A model generated the notes under the pieces. That model ran no database searches. It was not told the origin of the DNA and saw only the letters and a program-made list of their open reading frames with translations. A program made the translations under genes and the position numbers. Source: Streptomyces sp. NBC_00483 (GTDB taxonomy: Bacteria; Actinomycetota; Actinomycetes; Streptomycetales; Streptomycetaceae). From it: a DNA stretch of 64,000 bases. Positions within the stretch are counted from its first letter, which is position 1, and every line of letters begins with the position of its first letter. Positions 24,507-34,618 of this stretch are shown here, piece by piece. The DNA lies in assembly GCF_036013745.1 (NCBI RefSeq), contig NZ_CP107880.1:6758001-6822000 (forward strand). The letters run 5' to 3'.

Positions 24507-25790
24507 ATGAGCGACAGCCCATCCCCCCTCGCGGACCCGCACCTCGTCTTCGACCCGGCCCCGGCCGACGCCCCCCGGGACGTCGTCGTCCTGGGCTCCA
24601 CGGGCTCCATCGGCACGCAGGCCGTCGACCTCGTCCTGCGCAATCCCGACCGGTTCCGCGTCACCGCGCTCAGCGCCGCGGGCGGCCGCGTCGAACTGCT
24701 CGCCGAGCAGGCGCACCGGCTGCGCGTACGCACCGTGGCCGTGGCCCGCGAGGACGTCGTGCCCGCGCTGCGCGAGGCGCTGAGCAGCCAGTACGGGCCG
24801 GGGGAGAAGCTGCCCGAGATCCTCGCGGGCCCCGACGCCGCCACCGAGATCGCGGGACGCGGCGACTGCCACACCGTGCTCAACGGCATCACCGGCTCCA
24901 TCGGCCTGGCCCCGACGCTCGCCGCGCTCCAGGCGGGCCGCACCCTCGCCCTCGCCAACAAGGAGTCGCTGATCGTCGGCGGCCCGCTGGTGAAGGGCAT
25001 CGCCAAGCCCGGCCAGATCATCCCGGTCGACTCCGAGCACGCCGCGCTCTTCCAGGCTCTCGCCGGCGGCACCCGCGCCGACGTCCGCAAGCTCGTCGTC
25101 ACCGCGTCCGGCGGCCCGTTCCGCGGCCGTACGAAGGCGGACCTCGCGAACGTCACCGTGGACGACGCGCTCGCGCACCCCACCTGGGCGATGGGCCCGG
25201 TCATCACCATCAACTCCTCGACCCTGGTCAACAAGGGCCTGGAGGTCATCGAGGCCCATCTCCTCTACGACATCCCCTTCGACCGCATCGAAGTCGTCGT
25301 GCACCCGCAGTCCTACGTGCACTCCATGGTCGAGTTCGTCGACGGCTCGACGCTTGCCCAGGCGACCCCGCCCGACATGCGCGGCCCCATCGCCGTCGGC
25401 ATCGGCTGGCCCGAGCGGATCCCCGACGCGGCCCCCGCGTTCGACTGGACGAAGGCCTCCAGCTGGGAGTTCTTCCCGCTCGACAACGAGGCGTTTCCGG
25501 CCGTGGGGCTCGCCCGCCATGTGGGGGAGCTCGCGGGCACGGCCCCGGCGGTGTTCAATGCCGCCAACGAGGAGTGCGTGGACGCGTTCTTGAAGGGCGC
25601 CCTTCCGTACAACGGGATCATGGAGACCGTGACGAAGGTCGTCGAGGACTGCATCTCTGAGAGGCGTGGCACACCGGGATCGGGAACTTCCCTCACCGTC
25701 GCGGACGTCCTCGAAGCGGAGACCTGGGCGCGCGCCCGGGCCCGTGAACTGACCGCAACGGACAAGGCAGCCGCGGAGGCTCGTGCATGA
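24507..25790 (+). CDS. dxr: 1-deoxy-D-xylulose 5-phosphate reductoisomerase
   Basis: A 427-residue enzyme that converts DXP to 2-C-methylerythritol 4-phosphate with NADPH, the committed MEP step. NADPH motif GSTGSIGTQ is at residues 30-38, [10 protein letters not shown] and the metal/substrate segment DSEHAALFQ follow, and [19 protein letters not shown] is the C-terminal domain hallmark (region about residues 231-250). The last codons overlap rseP by four bases. Gene order dxr-rseP-ispG is common in actinobacteria. Confidence 0.96.
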   Translation: MSDSPSPLADPHLVFDPAPADAPRDVVVLGSTGSIGTQAVDLVLRNPDRFRVTALSAAGGRVELLAEQAHRLRVRTVAVAREDVVPALREALSSQYGPGEKLPEILAGPDAATEIAGRGDCHTVLNGITGSIGLAPTLAALQAGRTLALANKESLIVGGPLVKGIAKPGQIIPVDSEHAALFQALAGGTRADVRKLVVTASGGPFRGRTKADLANVTVDDALAHPTWAMGPVITINSSTLVNKGLEVIEAHLLYDIPFDRIEVVVHPQSYVHSMVEFVDGSTLAQATPPDMRGPIAVGIGWPERIPDAAPAFDWTKASSWEFFPLDNEAFPAVGLARHVGELAGTAPAVFNAANEECVDAFLKGALPYNGIMETVTKVVEDCISERRGTPGSGTSLTVADVLEAETWARARARELTATDKAAAEARA

Positions 25791-27088
25791 CGACCTTGAT
25801 GATGATCCTCGGCGTAGTCATCTTCGCGGTGGGTCTGCTCTTCTCCATCGCCTGGCACGAGCTGGGCCACCTGTCGACGGCGAAGCTCTTCGGCATCCGC
25901 GTCCCGCAGTACATGGTCGGCTTCGGGCCCACGATCTTCTCGCGCAAGAAGGGCGACACCGAGTACGGCGTCAAGGCCATCCCGCTCGGCGGCTACATCC
26001 GCATGATCGGCATGTTCCCGCCGGGTGCCGACGGGAAGATCGAGTCCCGCTCGACCTCGCCGTTCCGCTCCATGGTGGAGGACGCGCGCGCCGCGGCCTT
26101 CGAGGAGCTTCAGCCCGGTGACGAGACCCGGCTCTTCTACACGCGCAAGCCGTGGAAGCGCGTCATCGTCATGTTCGCCGGTCCTTTCATGAACCTGATC
26201 CTCGCGATCGGCCTGTTCCTCACGGTCCTGATGGGCTTCGGCGTCACCCAGCAGACGAACGTCGTCTCCTCGGTCTCGTCCTGCGTCATCCAGGCCAGCG
26301 CCAACCGCGACAGCTGCAAAGCCTCCGACCCGGAGTCCCCGGCGAAGGCGGCGGGCCTGCTGCCGAAGGACAAGATCGTGTCCTTCAACGGGGTCACGAC
26401 GGACGAGTGGAACGCCCTGTCCGACGAGATCCGCGAGAACGCGGGCAACACGGTCCCGGTCGTCGTCGAGCGCGACGGACAGCAGAAGACGCTGACCGCG
26501 AAGATCGCCACGAACCAGGTGCCGAAGAAGGACGCCAGCGGCCAGATCACCGACGGCTACGTCAACGCGGGCTTCCTCGGCTTCACCGCGGCCACCGGCG
26601 TCGTACGCCAGGACTTCGGCTCCTCCGTGACCTGGATGTCCGACCGGGTCGGCGACGCGGTGGACTCCATCATCGCGCTGCCCGCGAAGATCCCCGCCCT
26701 CTGGGACGCGGCGTTCGGCGACGGCCCGCGCGAGCAGGACTCGCCGATGGGCGTGGTCGGCGCGGCCCGGGTAGGCGGCGAGATCTTCACCCTCGACATC
26801 CCGCCCACCCAACAACTGGCCATGGCATTGATGCTGGTGGCGGGCTTCAACCTGTCGCTCTTCCTCTTCAACATGCTGCCGCTGCTGCCGCTCGACGGCG
26901 GGCACATCGCGGGCGCCCTGTGGGAGGCGCTGCGCAGGAACCTCGCGAAGGTGTTCCGGCGCCCCGACCCGGGCCCGTTCGACGTGGCGAAGCTCATGCC
27001 GGTGGCGTACGTGGTGGCCGGTGTATTCGTCTGTTTCACCATCCTCGTGCTGATCGCGGACGTGGTGAACCCGGTGAAAATCTCCTGA
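25787..27088 (+). CDS. rseP: RIP metalloprotease (site-2 protease, RseP/Rip1 type)
   Basis: A 433-residue intramembrane zinc protease. HELGH at residues 24-28 gives the two His ligands and catalytic Glu in the first membrane helix; LLPLDGGHI near residue 367 supplies the third ligand. A single PDZ domain lies between ([18 protein letters not shown]), and four helices are predicted. Such proteases cut anti-sigma factors and leftover signal peptides. The ATG overlaps the dxr stop. Confidence 0.93.
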   Translation: MTTLMMILGVVIFAVGLLFSIAWHELGHLSTAKLFGIRVPQYMVGFGPTIFSRKKGDTEYGVKAIPLGGYIRMIGMFPPGADGKIESRSTSPFRSMVEDARAAAFEELQPGDETRLFYTRKPWKRVIVMFAGPFMNLILAIGLFLTVLMGFGVTQQTNVVSSVSSCVIQASANRDSCKASDPESPAKAAGLLPKDKIVSFNGVTTDEWNALSDEIRENAGNTVPVVVERDGQQKTLTAKIATNQVPKKDASGQITDGYVNAGFLGFTAATGVVRQDFGSSVTWMSDRVGDAVDSIIALPAKIPALWDAAFGDGPREQDSPMGVVGAARVGGEIFTLDIPPTQQLAMALMLVAGFNLSLFLFNMLPLLPLDGGHIAGALWEALRRNLAKVFRRPDPGPFDVAKLMPVAYVVAGVFVCFTILVLIADVVNPVKIS

Positions 27089-27123
27089 TCAGACGCCGGA
27101 CACGCGCCGGTGGCCCGCTGTTC

Positions 27124-27158
27124 GGGACTGCCCGGCACCCTGAGTGCCGGGCAGTCCC
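27124..27158 (+). terminator. terminator hairpin after rseP
   Basis: A 15-bp perfect stem with arms 27124-27138 (GGGACTGCCCGGCAC) and 27144-27158 and a 5-base loop, followed by TCTTTATG. It probably separates the dxr-rseP message from ispG. Confidence 0.65.
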
Positions 27159-27260
27159 TCTTTATGAGGGTTTGAGGGGGCGCGATGTGCTCGGGCACGC
27201 GCCGGTGACGTAATCTCGGAAGCCTCTGGACTCGATCCACACCTTGGGGTTGCACAGCAG

Positions 27261-28418
27261 ATGACTGCGATTTCTCTCGGCATTCCGTCGGTACCGACCA
27301 AGCTCGCCGAGCGGCGCAAGAGCCGCCAGATTCAGGTCGGCACCGTGGCGGTCGGCGGAGACGCGCCCGTGTCGGTGCAGTCCATGACCACGACGCGCAC
27401 CTCCGACATCGGCGCGACCCTGCAGCAGATCGCCGAGCTGACGGCGTCCGGCTGCCAGATCGTCCGCGTCGCCTGCCCCACGCAGGACGACGCCGACGCG
27501 CTGTCCGTCATCGCCCGGAAGTCGCAGATCCCGGTGATCGCGGACATCCACTTCCAGCCGAAGTACGTCTTCGCGGCCATCGAGGCCGGCTGCGCCGCGG
27601 TCCGGGTGAACCCGGGCAACATCAAGCAGTTCGACGACAAGGTCAAGGAGATCGCCCAGGCGGCGAACGACCACGGCACGCCGATCCGGATCGGTGTGAA
27701 CGCGGGCTCCCTCGACAAGCGCCTGCTGCAGAAGTACGGCAAGGCGACCCCCGAGGCGCTCGCCGAGTCCGCGCTCTGGGAGGCGGGCCTCTTCGAGGAG
27801 CACGGCTTCCGCGACATCAAGATCTCCGTGAAGCACAACGACCCGGTGGTCATGGTCAACGCGTACCGGCAGCTCGCCGCGCAGTGCGACTACCCGCTGC
27901 ACCTCGGTGTGACCGAGGCGGGCCCGGCGTTCCAGGGCACGATCAAGTCGGCGGTCGCCTTCGGCGCGCTGCTCTCCGAGGGCATCGGCGACACGATCCG
28001 CGTCTCCCTGTCCGCCCCGCCGGTCGAGGAGATCAAGGTCGGCAACCAGATCCTGGAGTCCCTCGGCCTCAAGCCCCGCCGCCTGGAGATCGTCTCCTGC
28101 CCGTCCTGCGGCCGCGCCCAGGTCGACGTCTACAAGCTCGCCGAGGAGGTCACGGCCGGCCTCGACGGCATGGAGGTCCCGCTGCGCGTGGCCGTCATGG
28201 GCTGCGTCGTGAACGGTCCGGGCGAGGCGCGTGAGGCCGACCTCGGTGTCGCCTCCGGCAACGGCAAGGGCCAGATCTTCGTCAAGGGCGAGGTCATCAA
28301 GACGGTGCCCGAGTCGAAGATCGTCGAGACGCTCATCGACGAGGCGATGAAGATCGCCGAGCAGATGGAGAAGGACGGCATCGCCTCCGGCGAACCGTCG
28401 GTGTCCGTCGCCGGCTGA
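27261..28418 (+). CDS. ispG: 4-hydroxy-3-methylbut-2-en-1-yl diphosphate synthase (flavodoxin)
   Basis: A 385-residue iron-sulphur enzyme of the MEP pathway (GcpE). It turns ME-cPP into HMBPP. The N-terminal TIM barrel begins [19 protein letters not shown] (split over residues 28-47). The C-terminal cluster domain has CPSCGR and CVVNGPGEA, giving the three Cys and one Glu that hold the 4Fe-4S cluster. Length matches bacterial two-domain IspG. Confidence 0.96.
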   Translation: MTAISLGIPSVPTKLAERRKSRQIQVGTVAVGGDAPVSVQSMTTTRTSDIGATLQQIAELTASGCQIVRVACPTQDDADALSVIARKSQIPVIADIHFQPKYVFAAIEAGCAAVRVNPGNIKQFDDKVKEIAQAANDHGTPIRIGVNAGSLDKRLLQKYGKATPEALAESALWEAGLFEEHGFRDIKISVKHNDPVVMVNAYRQLAAQCDYPLHLGVTEAGPAFQGTIKSAVAFGALLSEGIGDTIRVSLSAPPVEEIKVGNQILESLGLKPRRLEIVSCPSCGRAQVDVYKLAEEVTAGLDGMEVPLRVAVMGCVVNGPGEAREADLGVASGNGKGQIFVKGEVIKTVPESKIVETLIDEAMKIAEQMEKDGIASGEPSVSVAG

Positions 28419-28432
28419 CCCCGCCCCGCGCC

Positions 28433-28464
28433 AGGCCCGCCACCCTTTCCGGGTGGGCGGGCCT
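28433..28464 (+). terminator. terminator hairpin after ispG
   Basis: Arms AGGCCCGCCACCC (28433-28445) and GGGTGGGCGGGCCT (28451-28464) pair with one bulged G and are followed by TTTGCGCG. Confidence 0.55.
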
Positions 28465-28529
28465 TTGCGCGTCCACGAGCGGGGTGCGCAGTCGCGTCGG
28501 CGGCTGCCGGTCGCGGCGTGGTCCCGTTC

Positions 28530-28572
28530 GCGCAGTTCCCCGCGCCCCTGAAAGGGGCGCGGGGAACTGCGC
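28530..28572. repeat. 20-bp perfect inverted repeat, common Streptomyces hairpin element
   Basis: Arms at 28530-28549 and 28553-28572 match over 20 bp with a 3-base loop; the core is GTTCCCCGCGCCCC. From general experience this sequence recurs many times between genes in Streptomyces chromosomes, so it is a dispersed element and possibly a bidirectional terminator. Confidence 0.7.
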
Positions 28573-28734
28573 AAACCACCTACGAAACCGCACCCGCCGA
28601 CGTAACGGCACAAGGGACACGCCCCACGCGGGAGGCCCCGAAGCAAAGGGGGCCGAAACGTCGACCCGCCACACCCGCGGAGCGCCAGGTACAGTGCGGA
28701 GATCAGTAGCCCATCTGGTGAGGCCCCTCCGCAC

Positions 28735-29583
28735 GTGTTGACTCAGACCACCACTCGGGTGCTCGAACCGAGTGACCTCGACGCCGCGCTCGCCGTCCTC
28801 GACCGCGAGCCCGTCGCGAACGCCTTCGTCACGGCCCGGGTCCGTGCCGCGGGCCTCGACCCGTGGCGGCTCGGCGGCGAGATGTGGGGCTGGTACGAGG
28901 ACGGGATGCTGGAGTCCCTGTGCTACGCGGGCGCCAACCTCGTCCCGATCTGCGCGACCGACCGCGCCGTCCGCGGCTTCGCCGACCGCGCCCGGCGGGC
29001 GGGCCGCCGCTGCTCCTCCATCGTCGGCCCGGCGGAGCCCACCGCCCGCCTGTGGCAGCTGCTCGAACCGGGCTGGGGCCCGGCCCGCGAGATCCGCGCC
29101 CAGCAGCCGCTGATGGTGACCGACCGGATGCCCACGGACGTCACCCCCGACCCGTACATCCGCCGCGTCCGCAAGGACGAGATGGACACGATCATGCCGG
29201 CGTGCGTGGCGATGTTCACCGAGGAGGTCGGCGTCTCCCCGATGGCCGGTGACGGCGGCCTGCTGTACCAGGCGCGGGTGGCCGAACTGGTCGGCATGGG
29301 CCGCTCGTTCGCCCGCCTCGACGAGAACGGCAAGGTCGCCTTCAAGGCGGAGATCGGCGCCGCGACCGACCAGGTCTGCCAGATCCAGGGCGTGTGGGTG
29401 GCCCCCGAGTACCGGGGCATGGGCCTCGCGGCGCCCGGCATGGCGGCGGTCCTGCGCTACGCCCTCGCCGACGTGGCCCCCGTGGTCAGCCTCTACGTCA
29501 ACGACTTCAACACCCCGGCCCGCGCCGCGTACCGGCGCGTGGGATTCGAAGAGGTCGGGGCGTTCATGAGCGTGCTGTTCTAG
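28735..29583 (+). CDS. GNAT N-acetyltransferase with N-terminal DUF4081-like domain
   Basis: A 282-residue protein. The N-terminal half (about residues 1-130) lacks the acetyl-CoA motif and looks like the DUF4081 domain. The C-terminal half is a GNAT fold: QIQGVWVAPEYRGMGLAAPG contains the acetyl-CoA loop (R-x-x-G-L-A), and YVNDFNTPARAAYRRVGFEE is the final strand-helix. The acceptor is unknown. GTG at 28735 and TTG at 28738 are both possible starts. It follows ispG without evident functional linkage. Confidence 0.82.
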   Translation: MLTQTTTRVLEPSDLDAALAVLDREPVANAFVTARVRAAGLDPWRLGGEMWGWYEDGMLESLCYAGANLVPICATDRAVRGFADRARRAGRRCSSIVGPAEPTARLWQLLEPGWGPAREIRAQQPLMVTDRMPTDVTPDPYIRRVRKDEMDTIMPACVAMFTEEVGVSPMAGDGGLLYQARVAELVGMGRSFARLDENGKVAFKAEIGAATDQVCQIQGVWVAPEYRGMGLAAPGMAAVLRYALADVAPVVSLYVNDFNTPARAAYRRVGFEEVGAFMSVLF

Positions 29584-29656
29584 GCACCTTCCAGAGGTAA
29601 CCCGAAAATTCCCTGGTGAGCGGGCTGTGTTGCCCGTCTCATCTCTTTCGTGCGCA

Positions 29657-29686
29657 TTGACATTAGTAAGTCTTATGGACCATAAA
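29657..29686 (+). promoter_or_regulatory. promoter with overlapping palindrome upstream of DUF1684 and the peptide ABC operon
   Basis: TTGACA (29657-29662) and CATAAA (29681-29686) are 18 bases apart in an unusually AT-rich stretch. A perfect palindrome TTATGG-A-CCATAA (29673-29685) overlaps the -10, the classical position of a repressor site. The first gene starts 50 bases downstream. Confidence 0.5.
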
Positions 29687-29735
29687 GGTACTGCTTTGCT
29701 TTGGTTCAAGCTTCACTGACTGTAGGTGCCTCACG

Positions 29736-30446
29736 ATGTCTGCTCCCGGTTCCGGCATGGCCGCCTGGCAGGAATGGCGTGCCGACCGGCGCCGCTCCCT
29801 CACCGCCCCCACGGGCAACCTCGCGCTCGTCGAGACCCGCTGGCTCCCGGCCGGCGAGACCCCCGACCTCGACGCCGCCCGCGCGGGACAGCCCGGCACC
29901 GTCACCGTGACGGCCCTGGAGCGCACCGACATGGTCACCGGCGCCCCCGAGCACGGCCTGCGGTTCTGGGACGCGAACTCCCCGGCGATCCAGGGCTTCG
30001 AAGACGTGGACGCCTTCGCGTACGACCCGTCCTGGGTCCTCGACGCCACGTACACGCCCGTCGAGGGCGCCCGCACCGTCGCCTTCGAGCACCTGCGGGA
30101 CAACGGCGGCACCCGCGAGAAGGTCGTCCCCGGCGACATCGCCCTGACCGTCGACGGCACCGACTACACGCTCTCCGCGTTCGACGACGACGGCACCCTC
30201 CTCCTCGTCTTCGGTGACCCCACCAACGGCGACAGCACCTACGGTGCGGGCCGCTTCCTCTTCGTGGAGCACACCGGCGAGGGCCGTGTGCGCCTCGACT
30301 TCAACCGGGCCTTCGTACCCCCGTGCGGCTTCTCCGATCAGTACAACTGTCCGATGCCGCCGCGGCAGAACCGGCTCCACCTGCCCGTCGAGGCGGGCGA
30401 GAAGCTCCCGGTCCTCCGCGACGGCGCCGCCGGCACCGCTCACTGA
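29736..30446 (+). CDS. DUF1684 domain protein
   Basis: A 236-residue soluble protein of the DUF1684 family. The N-terminus (WQEWRADRRRSLTAPTGNLALVETRWLPAG, residues about 9-38) and the C-terminal FNRAFVPPCGFSDQYNCPMPPRQNRLHLPVEAGEK region with conserved NPPCxF-like and CP(M/L)PP motifs are typical. Function of the family is unknown. It precedes the binding protein of a peptide-type ABC transporter by 36 bases and shares its promoter, so it probably works on or with the imported compound. Confidence 0.8.
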   Translation: MSAPGSGMAAWQEWRADRRRSLTAPTGNLALVETRWLPAGETPDLDAARAGQPGTVTVTALERTDMVTGAPEHGLRFWDANSPAIQGFEDVDAFAYDPSWVLDATYTPVEGARTVAFEHLRDNGGTREKVVPGDIALTVDGTDYTLSAFDDDGTLLLVFGDPTNGDSTYGAGRFLFVEHTGEGRVRLDFNRAFVPPCGFSDQYNCPMPPRQNRLHLPVEAGEKLPVLRDGAAGTAH

Positions 30447-30482
30447 TCGATCCCCCCGCATCCCTTCACGTAAGGCCCCCTC

Positions 30483-32000
30483 ATGCGCTTCCCCAAGAGA
30501 CCCCTGTCCGCCGGCGTGCTCACCGTCGCCCTCGCCGTCACGCTCGCGGCCTGCGGCGGCGGCTCCAACTCGGCCTCCGGCAGCGGCGCGTACGACAAGG
30601 ACGCCACGGTCAACATCGGCTCCCTCTACGAGCCGCAGAACCTCGACAACACCGCGGGCGGCGGCCAGGGCGTCACCGAGGCCCTCAACGGCAACGTCTA
30701 CGAGGGGCTGTTCAGGCTCACCGACAAGGGTAAGGTCGAGAAGCTCCTCGCCGACGACTACAAGGTCTCCGGCGACGGCCTCACCTACACCTTCACCCTC
30801 CGCGACGGCGTCAAGTTCCACAGCGGCAAGAAGCTGACCAGCGAGGACGTCAAGTACAGCCTGGAGAAGGTGATCGCGAAGGACTCGCAGTCCGCGCGGA
30901 AGTCGAACCTCGAGGTCATGAAGGACGTCACGACCCCGGACGCGAAGACCGTCAAGGTCACGCTGTCCAAGAAGTCGATCTCCTTCGTCTACAACCTCAG
31001 TTACGTCTGGATCATCAACGCCGACGCCGAGAACCTGAAGATCACGGAAGACGGTACCGGCCCGTACCAGCTGAAGAAGTGGACGCGCGGCTCCGCGCTC
31101 AGCCTCGACCGGTTCGCGGGCTACTGGGGCACGGCCGCCAAGAACAAGCAGGCCGTCTTCCACTACTACAAGGACGCGACCGCCCTCAACAACGCGCTCC
31201 AGACCAACGCCGTCGACGTCGTCACCAGCGAGCAGTCCCCGGACGCCCTCGACCAGTTCAAGTCCGACCAGAACTACAAGGTCAACGACGGCAACTCCAC
31301 CACCAAGCTGCTCCTCGCCTTCAACGACAAGGCCAAGCCGTTCACCGACGTCAAGGTGCGCCAGGCCGTCTCGGCCGCCATCGACGACAAGAAGCTCCTC
31401 GAATCCGTCTGGGGCGGCTACGGCAAGCAGATCGGGTCGATGGTGCCTCCCACCGACCCCTGGTACGAGGACCTGACGGACGTCAACGCGCACGACGTCG
31501 CGAAGGCCAAGAAGCTCCTCAAGGAGGCGGGTCACGCCAAGGGGTTCAGCTTCACGCTCGACACCCCGAACTACGACCCGCACCCCACGGCCGCGACCTT
31601 CATCAAGTCGCAGCTCGCCAAGGTCGGCATCACCGTCAAGATCAACACGATCACGCCCGACGAGTGGTACACGAAGGTCTACAAGAACCACGACTTCACG
31701 GCCACGCTCCAGGAGCACGTCAACGACCGCGACCTCGTCTGGTACGGCGACCCCGACTTCTACTGGGGCTACGACAACAAGCAGGTCCAGGACTGGGTCG
31801 AGAAGGCCGAGCAGGCGTCCTCGACGTCCGAGCAGACCGAGATCCTCAAGAAGGTCAACCGCAAGACCGCAGAGGACGCGGCCAGCGACTGGCTCTACCT
31901 GTATCCGCAGATCGTCGTCGCGAACACGAAGCTGTCGGGCTACCCGCTCAACGGCCTGAACTCGCAGTTCTTCGCGTACGACATCAAGAAGAGCAGCTGA
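30483..32000 (+). CDS. ABC transporter substrate-binding lipoprotein, family 5
   Basis: A 505-residue SBP of the DppA/OppA/NikA family. Signal peptide with lipobox LAAC, lipidated Cys24. The mature part contains NIGSLYEPQNLDN, TYTFTLRDGVKFHSGKKLT (family signature near residues 102-120) and VRQAVSAAIDD. It delivers peptides, opines or metal chelates to the permeases encoded next. The ligand cannot be read from sequence. Confidence 0.9.
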   Translation: MRFPKRPLSAGVLTVALAVTLAACGGGSNSASGSGAYDKDATVNIGSLYEPQNLDNTAGGGQGVTEALNGNVYEGLFRLTDKGKVEKLLADDYKVSGDGLTYTFTLRDGVKFHSGKKLTSEDVKYSLEKVIAKDSQSARKSNLEVMKDVTTPDAKTVKVTLSKKSISFVYNLSYVWIINADAENLKITEDGTGPYQLKKWTRGSALSLDRFAGYWGTAAKNKQAVFHYYKDATALNNALQTNAVDVVTSEQSPDALDQFKSDQNYKVNDGNSTTKLLLAFNDKAKPFTDVKVRQAVSAAIDDKKLLESVWGGYGKQIGSMVPPTDPWYEDLTDVNAHDVAKAKKLLKEAGHAKGFSFTLDTPNYDPHPTAATFIKSQLAKVGITVKINTITPDEWYTKVYKNHDFTATLQEHVNDRDLVWYGDPDFYWGYDNKQVQDWVEKAEQASSTSEQTEILKKVNRKTAEDAASDWLYLYPQIVVANTKLSGYPLNGLNSQFFAYDIKKSS

Positions 32001-32010
32001 CCGACCGGCC

Positions 32011-32979
32011 ATGCTGAGATACCTCCTGCGGAGACTGGTGTTCCTGCTGGTCTCCCTCGTCCTCGCGTCCGTCGTGCTGTTCGTGCTGCTTCGGATGCTG
32101 CCCGGCGACCCGGCGAACGCGCTCACCTCGGTGGGCGCCTCGCCGGAGCAGATCGCCGCGGCCCGGCACTCCATCGGCTCCGACAAGCCGCTGCCCGAGC
32201 AGTTCACGCACTGGATCGGCCAGCTGGCGAGCGGTGACCTCGGCACGTCCTTCGTGTCCTCGCTGCCGGTCGGCCCGGAGGTGTCGCAGCGCCTGAACGT
32301 GACGGTGCCGCTGACCCTCTCCGCGTTCGTGCTCGCCGTGCTCGTCGCCGTACCGGCAGGCTTCCTGGCCGCGTACAAGCGACGGACCTGGTACGGGGCG
32401 CTGCTCAGCGGCGTCTCCCAACTCGGCATCGCCGTCCCGGTGTTCTGGCTCGGCATGATCCTCATCGCCGTGTTCGCGCTGAACGCGGGCTGGCTGCCGT
32501 CCGGCGGCTTCCCGCAGGACGGCTGGGACACCCCGGCCGAGGCCGTGCAGTCACTGGTGCTGCCGGTGGTGACGGTGGCGCTCGTGATGTCGGCGTCCCT
32601 CATCCGCTACGTACGCTCCGCGACGCTCGACGTCCTCGACAGCGAGTACCTGCGCACGGCACGGGCGCTCGGCTCGTCGTTCGGACGGGCCATGTGGCGG
32701 CACGGGCTGCGCAACGCGTCCGTGCCCGTCATCTCCATCCTCGGCATCGAGCTGGCGTCCACGCTGCTCGGCGCGGTCGTCGTCGAGTCCGTGTTCGCGC
32801 TGCCGGGGCTCGGCTCCATGCTCGCGACGGGGATCGCGCAGCACGACTACCCGGTGATCCAGGGCGTGCTGTTCGTGTCGACGTTCGGGGTGCTGATCAT
32901 CGGGTTCGCGGCGGACCTCGTGCAGCGGCTCGTGGACCCGCGGCTGCGCGGGCGGCTCTCCGGGGGTGGGGTGCGATGA
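32011..32979 (+). CDS. ABC transporter permease, DppB type
   Basis: A 322-residue permease with a first helix at residues 10-30 (FLLVSLVLASVVLFVLL), the DppB-type MLPGDPAN segment, and an EAA loop SEYLRTARALGSSFGRAMWRHG (region near residues 211-232). Six helices predicted. It starts 10 bases after the binding-protein gene and overlaps the next permease by four bases. Confidence 0.92.
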   Translation: MLRYLLRRLVFLLVSLVLASVVLFVLLRMLPGDPANALTSVGASPEQIAAARHSIGSDKPLPEQFTHWIGQLASGDLGTSFVSSLPVGPEVSQRLNVTVPLTLSAFVLAVLVAVPAGFLAAYKRRTWYGALLSGVSQLGIAVPVFWLGMILIAVFALNAGWLPSGGFPQDGWDTPAEAVQSLVLPVVTVALVMSASLIRYVRSATLDVLDSEYLRTARALGSSFGRAMWRHGLRNASVPVISILGIELASTLLGAVVVESVFALPGLGSMLATGIAQHDYPVIQGVLFVSTFGVLIIGFAADLVQRLVDPRLRGRLSGGGVR

Positions 32980-33815
32980 AGCGTCGTCCTTCCGGGAGGG
33001 CTTCCGTGACGCTGTGGACGGGGGCCGTCTTCGCGGGCCTCGTCGTACTGCTCGCGCTCGTCTCCCTGTTCTGGCTGCCGTACGACAGTGAGGACACGTC
33101 CGGCGGCCGGCTCGCCGGTCCCGGCGGCGGGCATCTGCTCGGCACCGACAAGCTGGGACGCGACCTGTTCACGCAGCTCATGACGGGTTCGCGGATCGCA
33201 CTCCAGGCCGGGCTCGGCTCGGTCGCCGTCGCGGCGCTGCTCGGCGTGACGCTCGGGCTCCTCGCGGCGTTCGCGCAGGGCTGGTTCGACGACACGCTCT
33301 CCGCGCTGCTCGACATCCTCATCGCGTTCCCGACGCTGCTGCTCGCGATGCTGATCGTCGCGGCGCGGTCGGCGACGCTCGGCTCGGCGATCCTCGCGAT
33401 CGGCCTCGCGCAGAGCGCGGTCGTGGCGCGGCTGACCCGGATCCTGGTCAAGCGGGTGCTGGCGCAGGACTACATCACGGCGTCCCGCACGTCGGGCACC
33501 TCGTGGCCGCGGATCGTCGCGGGCCACGTCCTGCCCAACATCTGGCCGACGCTCGCGGTGAACCTGGCGCTCCAGTTCGGCCTCGCCGTGCTCGCGGAGG
33601 CGGGGCTCTCGTACCTCGGCCTCGGGGCGCCGCCGCCGAACGCCTCGTGGGGCCGGATGCTCCAGGAGGCGCAGGCGACGTTCACGACGGCACCTGCGGG
33701 CGCGCTCGCACCGGGCGTGCTGCTCGTCCTGCTGGTGATCGGCGTCAACCTGGTCGCGGACGGGCTGCGGGACGTTCTCGACCCGACGGCGCGGAAGGAG
33801 AGGGCGGCGGCATGA
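32976..33815 (+). CDS. ABC transporter permease, DppC type
   Basis: A 279-residue permease. After one N-terminal helix comes the DppC hallmark HLLGTDKLGRDLFTQLMTGSR (residues about 50-70) and an EAA loop QDYITASRTSGTSWPRIVAGH. GLSYLGLGAPPPNASWGRML is typical near the C-terminus. ATGA overlaps on both sides couple it to its neighbours. Confidence 0.92.
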   Translation: MKRRPSGRASVTLWTGAVFAGLVVLLALVSLFWLPYDSEDTSGGRLAGPGGGHLLGTDKLGRDLFTQLMTGSRIALQAGLGSVAVAALLGVTLGLLAAFAQGWFDDTLSALLDILIAFPTLLLAMLIVAARSATLGSAILAIGLAQSAVVARLTRILVKRVLAQDYITASRTSGTSWPRIVAGHVLPNIWPTLAVNLALQFGLAVLAEAGLSYLGLGAPPPNASWGRMLQEAQATFTTAPAGALAPGVLLVLLVIGVNLVADGLRDVLDPTARKERAAA

Positions 33816-34618
33816 GTGAACCGTTGCTTTCCGTGGACGGACTCACGGTCCGTACGGGAGACGGGCGTGAGCTGGTGTCCGGTCTCGGCTTCGAGGTCGC
33901 GCGCGGCGAACGCCTCGGTCTGATCGGCGAATCCGGCTCGGGAAAGTCCCTGACGACCCTGGCCGTCCTCGGGCTGCTGCCCGCGGGCATGACGGTGACG
34001 GGGCGTGTGGAACTGGCCGGCACGCAGATCGTCGGCGCGAGCGAGAAGACCCTCGTGGGCGTACGCGGCCGGAGCGCGGCCGTCGTCTTCCAGGAGCCGC
34101 TCACGGCGCTCGACCCGCTGATGCGGGTCGGCAAGCAGATCACCGAACCCCTGCGCAGGCGGCGGCAGTTGAAGGGCGCCGCGCTGAAGTCGGCGGTGAC
34201 GGACCTCCTCGAACAGGTACGCCTTCCCGACCCGGCCCGCATCGCCCGCGCCTTCCCGCACGAGATCTCCGGCGGCCAGCGACAGCGCGTGGCCCTCGCC
34301 ATGGCGCTCGCCTGCGACCCGGCACTGCTCATCGCCGACGAGCCGACGACGGCGCTGGACGTGACCGTGCAGGCGGAGATGCTGGAACTGATCGACGGCC
34401 TGGTGCGCGAGCGCGGCATGGCGGTGCTGTTCGTCAGCCACGACCTGGCGGTCGTGTCGAAGGTGACGGATCGCGTCCTGGTGATGAAGGACGGGCGCGC
34501 GGTCGAGTCGGGCGCGGTGGCCGACGTCGTACGGGCCCCGCGCGAGGCGTACACGAAGGCGCTGGTGGACAGCGCGCGGCAACTGGAGTCCGCGCTCGAC
34601 CTGGGAGGCGTGCGATGA
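33812..34618 (+). CDS. ABC transporter ATP-binding protein, DppD type
   Basis: A 268-residue ATPase. Walker A GESGSGKS at residues 39-46, Q-loop VVFQEPLTALDP, signature ISGGQRQR, Walker B LLIADEPTTALD and switch His in FVSHDLAVV. It lacks the C-terminal oligopeptide/dipeptide Cys-rich extension common in DppD, so is slightly short. It pairs with the next ATPase. Confidence 0.92.
   Translation: MSEPLLSVDGLTVRTGDGRELVSGLGFEVARGERLGLIGESGSGKSLTTLAVLGLLPAGMTVTGRVELAGTQIVGASEKTLVGVRGRSAAVVFQEPLTALDPLMRVGKQITEPLRRRRQLKGAALKSAVTDLLEQVRLPDPARIARAFPHEISGGQRQRVALAMALACDPALLIADEPTTALDVTVQAEMLELIDGLVRERGMAVLFVSHDLAVVSKVTDRVLVMKDGRAVESGAVADVVRAPREAYTKALVDSARQLESALDLGGVR

Larger units (their letters stand above)
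28419..28734. other. 316-base gap after ispG
   Basis: No gene. It holds the ispG terminator (28433-28464), a strong repeat hairpin (28530-28572) and presumably the promoter of the following GNAT gene, which I could not place with confidence. Confidence 0.5.
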
